From Vallitaleaceae bacterium (GTDB taxonomy: Bacteria > Bacillota > Clostridia > Lachnospirales > Vallitaleaceae), in assembly GCA_029935405.1 (NCBI GenBank), contig JAOZKH010000020.1, positions 1-32,883 of the forward strand: a stretch of 32,883 nt of DNA. The letters run 5' to 3'. The number at the start of each line of letters is the position of its first letter. Position 1 is the first letter of the stretch. This document shows, in pieces, positions 27,782 to 32,883 of this stretch. A model generated the notes under the pieces. The model did not search any database and had not been told where the DNA came from. It saw nothing but the letters and a program-made list of their open reading frames with translations. The translations under genes were made by a program, and so were the position numbers.

Positions 27782-28285
27782 TTGGATTCAATAATGTTAT
27801 TATTAGATGAAATGGAAGGCTACTTACAAGAATGTAGTAATGTACCTTTTTCAAGCAAAGTAATTGTAAATATGGAAGTGTTATATGAATTTATGGCAGA
27901 TCTTCGTATGAAATTACCTGAAGAGGTGAAAAGGTCTAAAAGAATAATCGATGAAAGAGAAAAAACTATTGAAATTGCTAAACAAACTGCAGCTTCTATA
28001 GTTGCAGAAGCAGAGGCTCATGTAGCAAAATTATTAGACGAACATGCGATTAGACAACAGGCAATCAAGGAAGCAGAAGCGCTTATGAATAAAGCAAAGG
28101 CCACAGCGGAAGAGATTACCGGCGGCTCGTATGATTATGTTGATAAACTATTGCAGCAAAATCAACAAGTTCTTAAAGATTTGTCAAATAAAAGTAATGA
28201 AAATTTTACTCACTATGATAATTATTTAAATTCGCAAATCAAAGTGCTTGAGCAAAATCGCAATAATATTAAACGCAAAGATTAA
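27782..28285 (+). CDS. Conserved coiled-coil protein of unknown function
   Basis: TTG start with AGGAGGG; predicted long helix rich in A/E/K (TIEIAKQTAASIVAEAEAHVAKLLDEHAIRQQAIKEAEALMNKAKATAEEI); no enzymatic motif. Confidence 0.75.
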   Translation: MDSIMLLLDEMEGYLQECSNVPFSSKVIVNMEVLYEFMADLRMKLPEEVKRSKRIIDEREKTIEIAKQTAASIVAEAEAHVAKLLDEHAIRQQAIKEAEALMNKAKATAEEITGGSYDYVDKLLQQNQQVLKDLSNKSNENFTHYDNYLNSQIKVLEQNRNNIKRKD

Positions 28286-28290
28286 AGAAA

Positions 28291-29526
28291 TCAAACAACG
28301 ATTATTGCTTGACGGTAATCGTTGTTTTTATTTATATGATATTTATATACTACTAGTTGATTATAAATATTAGTATATTTTATTTCGGTTTCTAATAAAT
28401 ATTTTCCATATGGTGTGAGAAGTTTGTAATGATCTTTAACATTAGTTACAAGGGGTAATTCACATGTGTTTTTAAGTTTATGTAATACTTCTTTAGAAGA
28501 TTTTTTGAAACCTAAAATTCTCACATATTGATGACCGTGGGAATTTAAATAATTTAAATCGCTGGTTTTTATATTTAAAAACATATGCATAATACTTCTT
28601 TGGATAGTTGTTTTAGTATAATTTTTAGTAGTGACAATATTTAGAAAATCTTTATAATTAGATGCTTTGTCAAGGCTATTTTTGAGACGTTTAAATAATT
28701 GAATATTGAAATCGTAAATATCATTAATCTCATATTCGCATTTAATCTCTAACTGATATTTAATTATTTGAAATATATCATCCATGTATATAGGGGAATA
28801 ATCATGGCTTATTAAAGCTTCGACTACTTCTTTAGGCATGGCACTAGTAAGTTCTGATATAGGAGGGGTGGCAGATGATTTTTCGTAAAAGTGTTTTCGT
28901 ATTGCAGACGCACTTGGTAATACTTCATTAAAAGATTCGCTTAGATAGGATGCGCCGACTCTTTGTATTGTAGTTGGTGTAATGTGGGATTTAAGTGTAT
29001 ATAACGCTTTTAAGTATTCTATACCTAAAATATTATTGGAACCTTTTAACAAATCATCTAAAGGATTATGATGATAAGTTGCATTTAGAGCAAGACTTCT
29101 TGCTTTAGGATATGAAAATCCTTTTTTGAGTTCGCTTTTTAGTGCGTTTTTAAAATTTGCTGGTTCATTTGATAAAAATTTTGCAATATCTTTAATTTGA
29201 TTTATTTCGCCAGATTCACTACCAAAACATAAAATATCAATTATACCTAATTGATTTAATAAGGATACAGCTCCATAAGCAAAATTTTCAGCACTTGCTG
29301 TTGAATAAAATGTTGGTAATTGAATGACAACATCAGCACCGCCAATTAGAGCTAGTTTTGTTCTAGTAAATTGGTCAAATATGGCAGGCTCACCTCTTTG
29401 TACAAAGTTACCACTCATAACAACGATAATATAGTCGACTTCAAAACGTTTTTTTATTTCGTCTATTTGAAATTGATGTCCTAGATGAAAGGGATTATAC
29501 TCTGTGATAACACCACATATTTTCAT
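28291..29526 (-). CDS. tmcAL: tRNA(Met) cytidine acetate ligase / YlbM-family nucleotidyltransferase
   Basis: MKICGVITEYNPFHLGHQFQI, VVMSGNFVQRGEPAIFDQFTRTKLAL. Confidence 0.92.
   Translation of the reverse strand: MKICGVITEYNPFHLGHQFQIDEIKKRFEVDYIIVVMSGNFVQRGEPAIFDQFTRTKLALIGGADVVIQLPTFYSTASAENFAYGAVSLLNQLGIIDILCFGSESGEINQIKDIAKFLSNEPANFKNALKSELKKGFSYPKARSLALNATYHHNPLDDLLKGSNNILGIEYLKALYTLKSHITPTTIQRVGASYLSESFNEVLPSASAIRKHFYEKSSATPPISELTSAMPKEVVEALISHDYSPIYMDDIFQIIKYQLEIKCEYEINDIYDFNIQLFKRLKNSLDKASNYKDFLNIVTTKNYTKTTIQRSIMHMFLNIKTSDLNYLNSHGHQYVRILGFKKSSKEVLHKLKNTCELPLVTNVKDHYKLLTPYGKYLLETEIKYTNIYNQLVVYKYHINKNNDYRQAIIVV
28293..28327 (+). terminator. Terminator of the yloU-coaD operon, embedded in the 3' end of tmcAL
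   Basis: AAACAACGATTA-TTGCTTGACGG-TAATCGTTGTTT followed by TTATTTAT. Confidence 0.75.
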
Positions 29527-29564
29527 ATTTGCTCCTTTGAGAGTGGATAAATCAAGGAATGATT

Positions 29565-29594
29565 AGTTCTACTTTTAATACTTAAAGTGGAACT
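29565..29594 (-). other. Hairpin in the tmcAL 5' leader
   Basis: AGTTCTACTTT-TAATACTT-AAAGTGGAACT, 11-bp stem with one wobble position, downstream of the tmcAL promoter. Confidence 0.5.
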
Positions 29595-29611
29595 TTACTA
29601 TAACATAAAAA

Positions 29612-29640
29612 AGTATAACATTTTAGTGGGTTAGGTTCAA
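29612..29640 (-). promoter_or_regulatory. SigA-type promoter for tmcAL
   Basis: On the minus strand TTGAAC, 17-bp spacer, TATACT. Confidence 0.65.
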
Positions 29641-29675
29641 GAAATCGAATAAAAAAAGAAAATAAAAAAGAAAGC

Positions 29676-29705
29676 TTGTATACAATGTACGTTTTGGTTT
29701 ATAAT
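29676..29705 (+). promoter_or_regulatory. Promoter for pta-ackA with palindromic -35 region
   Basis: TTGTAT (29676-29681), 18-bp spacer, TATAAT (29700-29705); perfect palindrome TTGTATACAA at 29676-29685. Confidence 0.6.
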
Positions 29706-29749
29706 GGAATCGATGGGAATTAGATATAGTATGAAAGGAGTAATATAAA

Positions 29750-30748
29750 GTGAGTTTTATTGATAAGATTAAAGCAAAAGCAAAGTCAAATGTACAAACG
29801 ATTGTACTACCAGAATCTCTAGAAATAAGAACGTTAGTGGCTACTGAGCAAATTCTAGCAGAGGGAATTGCTAATGTTATCTTGATTGGTAATGAAAAAG
29901 AAATCAATGAGGTAGCAGGAGAAATCAATATTAAAGAAGCAACAATCATTGATCCAAATAATTTTACGCAAATGGATAATTACGTTGAAACATTAGTTAC
30001 ATTACGTTCAAAAAAAGGTATGACAGAGGAAAAGGCTCGTGAACTTTTAACGACAAACACTTTGTATTTGGGGGTTATGATGGTGAAGAAAGGCCTGGCT
30101 GGAGGGATGGTGGCTGGAGCTGTTAATTCTACAGGTAATGTACTAAGACCTTCCTTACAAATACTTAAAACAGCACCAGGTGCAGAACTTGTTTCATCCT
30201 TTTTTGTTATGGTAGTACCTAATTGTGAACTTGGAGCGAATGGAACCTTTGTATTCTCAGATTGTGGATTAGTTCAAAACCCTAATGCTGAACAACTTGC
30301 ATCTATCGCAGGTAGTAGTGCTGGTTCTTTTAAGGCACTAGTTGGGGAAGAACCTATTGTAGGAATGTTAAGTCATTCGACAAAGGGGAGTGCATCACAT
30401 CCTGATGTTGATAAAGTGATTGAAGCAACTAAAATTGCTAAAGATAAATATCCGAAATATAAAATTGATGGTGAATTTCAACTTGATGCTGCGATTGTAC
30501 CAAGTGTGGGTGCATCAAAAGCACCTGGTAGTGAAGTAGCAGGTAATGTTAATGTTCTAGTTTTCCCTGACCTTGATGCTGGAAATATTGGCTACAAATT
30601 AACTCAAAGACTTGCAAATGCAGAAGCATATGGACCAATTACTCAAGGAATTGCAATGCCTGTTAACGATTTATCAAGAGGCTGTTCAGCTAAAGATATC
30701 GTTGGAGTTGTTGCTGTAACAGCAGTACAAGCGATTAATCAAGAATAG
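29750..30748 (+). CDS. pta: Phosphate acetyltransferase
   Basis: TIVLPESLEIRTL, GLAGGMVAGAVNSTGNVLRPSLQILKTAPG; GTG start with AAGGAG. Confidence 0.95.
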   Translation: MSFIDKIKAKAKSNVQTIVLPESLEIRTLVATEQILAEGIANVILIGNEKEINEVAGEINIKEATIIDPNNFTQMDNYVETLVTLRSKKGMTEEKARELLTTNTLYLGVMMVKKGLAGGMVAGAVNSTGNVLRPSLQILKTAPGAELVSSFFVMVVPNCELGANGTFVFSDCGLVQNPNAEQLASIAGSSAGSFKALVGEEPIVGMLSHSTKGSASHPDVDKVIEATKIAKDKYPKYKIDGEFQLDAAIVPSVGASKAPGSEVAGNVNVLVFPDLDAGNIGYKLTQRLANAEAYGPITQGIAMPVNDLSRGCSAKDIVGVVAVTAVQAINQE

Positions 30749-30758
30749 GAGATTACAT

Positions 30759-31949
30759 ATGAATATATTAGTATTAAACTGTGGAAGTTCATCACTAAAA
30801 TATCAATTAATCAGTATGGTAACAGAAGAAGTTCTTGCAATCGGTATTTGCGAGAGAATTGGAATAGATGGTTCGCTAATTAAACATACTCCAATAAACG
30901 GGAAAAAAATTACTATTAAATGTGATATGCCTAATCATGAAATAGCAGTACAACTTGTACTAAAGGCCTTGACTGATAAAACATATGGAGCTATTAAATC
31001 CATGGATGAAATATCAGCTGTAGGGCACCGTATAGTTCATGGTGGAGAGTTTTTCACAGATTCAGTTATTATTGATGATACAGTAATAAAAGCAATTGAA
31101 TCATGTACAGAATTAGCGCCACTTCATAATCCTGCTAATCTTACTGGAATTGCTGCTTGTCAAGCAATCATACCAAATGTACAAAATGTAGCAGTTTTTG
31201 ATACAGCGTTCCATCAGACAATGCCAGAAAAAGCTTATCTATATGCTTTACCATATGATTATTATGAAAGACTTAAAATTCGTCGTTATGGATTCCACGG
31301 TACTTCACATAAGTATGTTGCACATAGAACAGCTAAGTTTTTAAATAAAAACATTGAAGATTTAAAAATAGTTGTATGTCATCTAGGTAACGGTGCATCA
31401 GTTTGTGCAATAGATGCTGGTAAATCGGTTGATACTTCAATGGGTCTTACTCCACTTGAAGGACTTGCAATGGGAACAAGATCAGGAGACCTTGATCCAA
31501 AAATTCCTGATTTTATTGCTGAGGCAGAAGGCCTTACACACAATGAAGTTATGGATGTTCTTAACAAAAAATCAGGAGTGCTTGGCTTGTCAGGTATTTC
31601 AAGTGATTTTAGAGACCTTGAAAATGCTGTAGCAAAAGGAAATAAAAGGGCAATGATGACTATGGATGTATTTGAATATAGAGTTGCTAAATATATTGGT
31701 GCTTATGCTGCATCTATGAATGGTCTTGATGCAGTTGTATTTACAGCGGGTCTTGGTGAGAATAATAAAGATGTACGTAAAGGTATTTGTAAATATCTTA
31801 CATACTTAGGCGTTAAAGTCGATGATAAACTTAATGACTGTAGAAGTATTGAAAGAGATTTTAGTGCTGAAGATGCCACAACACATTCAATGGTTATTCC
31901 TACAAATGAAGAATTGATGATTGCGAGAGAAACAAAAATGTTAGTTTGA
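30759..31949 (+). CDS. ackA: Acetate kinase
   Basis: MNILVLNCGSSSLKYQLI, GHRIVHGGE, FHGTSHKYVA, HLGNGASVCAI, GLGENN. Confidence 0.97.
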   Translation: MNILVLNCGSSSLKYQLISMVTEEVLAIGICERIGIDGSLIKHTPINGKKITIKCDMPNHEIAVQLVLKALTDKTYGAIKSMDEISAVGHRIVHGGEFFTDSVIIDDTVIKAIESCTELAPLHNPANLTGIAACQAIIPNVQNVAVFDTAFHQTMPEKAYLYALPYDYYERLKIRRYGFHGTSHKYVAHRTAKFLNKNIEDLKIVVCHLGNGASVCAIDAGKSVDTSMGLTPLEGLAMGTRSGDLDPKIPDFIAEAEGLTHNEVMDVLNKKSGVLGLSGISSDFRDLENAVAKGNKRAMMTMDVFEYRVAKYIGAYAASMNGLDAVVFTAGLGENNKDVRKGICKYLTYLGVKVDDKLNDCRSIERDFSAEDATTHSMVIPTNEELMIARETKMLV

Positions 31950-31955
31950 CCAGGT

Positions 31956-31999
31956 GTTATTGGTGCCTGTCACCTAGTTAGGTGACAGGCACCAATAAC
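31956..31999. repeat. Perfect 21-bp inverted repeat (2-nt spacer) downstream of ackA
   Basis: GTTATTGGTGCCTGTCACCTA-GT-TAGGTGACAGGCACCAATAAC. Confidence 0.95.
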
Positions 32000-32010
32000 C
32001 AAAAAAACAC

Positions 32011-32039
32011 TTGACAAATGTTTTGTATTTAGGTATAAT
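32011..32039 (+). promoter_or_regulatory. Consensus SigA promoter for yceD-rpmF
   Basis: Exact TTGACA, 17-bp spacer, exact TATAAT. Confidence 0.9.
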
Positions 32040-32085
32040 ATTTTTTGGTGAATTAAATTCAAACACCACCAAAGAAGGTGATATT

Positions 32086-32592
32086 ATGTTAATACATTTG
32101 GTAGAGGTTTTTACTAGGCAAAACCAGGTGATTATTGAAGAAACCTTTAATGATTTCATTTACAATGATGGTATATATAAATGGCCAGCTGCTAATGGTT
32201 TAAACTTTAAAGTGACTTTGAAGCATATAGCTAAAGATGAAATTATGATTGAAGGCATATCAAGTACCACATTGATAATACCTTGTGATCGATGTACTAA
32301 AGAGGTTCGAATGGACATAAACACTGAATTTTCAAGAAACATATACCTTCACAACGATGAAGAAGATAGCGCTTATATTGACGGTGCTAACCTTAATCTT
32401 AGAGAACTTATTAACCAAGAAATGATTGATAAGTATCCTAGGAAAGTATTGTGTTCTGATGAATGTAAGGGGTTGTGCCCAACATGTGGTGTGAATCTAA
32501 ACAACAAAAATTGTACATGTGATCGTGGTCAAATCGATATACGAATGGCCCAATTTAAAGATTTGCTAGAAAGCGAATTTAAGGAGGTGTAA
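32086..32592 (+). CDS. YceD/DUF177 family protein
   Basis: IPCDRCTKEV, CSDECKGLCPTCGVNLN; immediately upstream of rpmF. ORF-track start 32011 is the TTG of the -35 box; real start ATG 32086 with AAGGTG. Confidence 0.9.
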   Translation: MLIHLVEVFTRQNQVIIEETFNDFIYNDGIYKWPAANGLNFKVTLKHIAKDEIMIEGISSTTLIIPCDRCTKEVRMDINTEFSRNIYLHNDEEDSAYIDGANLNLRELINQEMIDKYPRKVLCSDECKGLCPTCGVNLNNKNCTCDRGQIDIRMAQFKDLLESEFKEV

Positions 32593-32596
32593 AGAA

Positions 32597-32776
32597 ATGG
32601 CAGTACCTAAGCGTAAACTATCCCAATCAAGAAGAAATAAGCGAAGAGCGCAAAGTTGGACATTATCTGCTCCAAACTTAGCTAAATGCCCTAAGTGTGG
32701 TGAGCCAGTAATGCCTCACAGAGTTTGTAAGGCTTGTGGAACATATAAGAATAAGGTTGTTATTGAAACTAAATAA
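32597..32776 (+). CDS. rpmF: 50S ribosomal protein L32 (59 aa, not in ORF track)
   Basis: MAVPKRKLSQSRRNKRRAQSWTLSAPNLAKCPKCGEPVMPHRVCKACGTYKNKVVIETK; AAGGAGGTG RBS. Confidence 0.96.
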   Translation: MAVPKRKLSQSRRNKRRAQSWTLSAPNLAKCPKCGEPVMPHRVCKACGTYKNKVVIETK

Positions 32777-32795
32777 TTTCCTTTAACAAGAATTT

Positions 32796-32821
32796 AACGG
32801 GAAGACTATGGTCTTTCCGTT
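32796..32821 (+). terminator. Rho-independent terminator after rpmF
   Basis: AACGGGAAGAC-TATG-GTCTTTCCGTT followed by TTTTTG. Confidence 0.85.
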
Positions 32822-32883
32822 TTTTGTATGCGGAAGGAAAGTTCTTCTTTTAAATTTTATAAGTAGAAAAATTTCACTAAATA

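Noticed and set aside
29623-29949. 108-aa minus-strand ORF upstream of and opposite pta
   Set aside because: Crosses both the pta promoter and the tmcAL promoter; hydrophobic low-complexity translation.
31379-31632. Short ORFs on both strands within ackA (62 aa minus, 72 aa plus)
   Set aside because: Alternative-frame readings of ackA with no independent signals.
1-32883. Search for CRISPR arrays, prophage/ICE genes, transposases, toxin-antitoxin pairs, tRNA/rRNA and known riboswitch-like leaders
   Set aside because: None seen by eye; the gene content is almost entirely housekeeping. A tool-based scan (Infernal/Rfam, CRISPRCasFinder) would be needed to exclude weak cases.

Overview
The window is a compact, AT-rich stretch of Bacillota/Clostridia-type core chromosome (inference from gene content and order). 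Gene order: comEC (3' end) - separate MBL-domain ORF - holA > < rpsT | small alarmone synthetase - rsuA-type pseudouridine synthase - HAD phosphatase - YgiQ-type radical SAM - yicC - gmk - rpoZ | GGDEF diguanylate cyclase - priA - def - fmt - rsmB - rlmN - PP2C phosphatase - PASTA Ser/Thr kinase - rsgA - rpe - thiN > < rpmB | Asp23/YloU - YloV/FakA-like - recG - (unlisted 35-aa ORF) - rsmD - coaD - coiled-coil protein > < tmcAL | pta - ackA - yceD (DUF177) - rpmF. I saw no CRISPR array, prophage, transposase gene, tRNA or rRNA, and no obvious new multigene defence or biosynthetic system. The points worth checking are small-scale: a two-hairpin rpsT leader whose second loop can pair with the Shine-Dalgarno; a comEC gene split at a possible -1 slip site; five 20-bp tandem repeats between rsuA and the HAD gene; an ORF filling the recG-rsmD gap with stop/start overlaps at both ends; a perfect 21-bp inverted repeat of possibly mobile origin between ackA and a consensus promoter; a TTGTATACAA palindrome on the pta promoter; and a diguanylate cyclase heading a long housekeeping operon. 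Several ORF-track starts are too long and are corrected here from RBS and promoter positions. All calls come from reading the sequence; no searches or folding programs were run.
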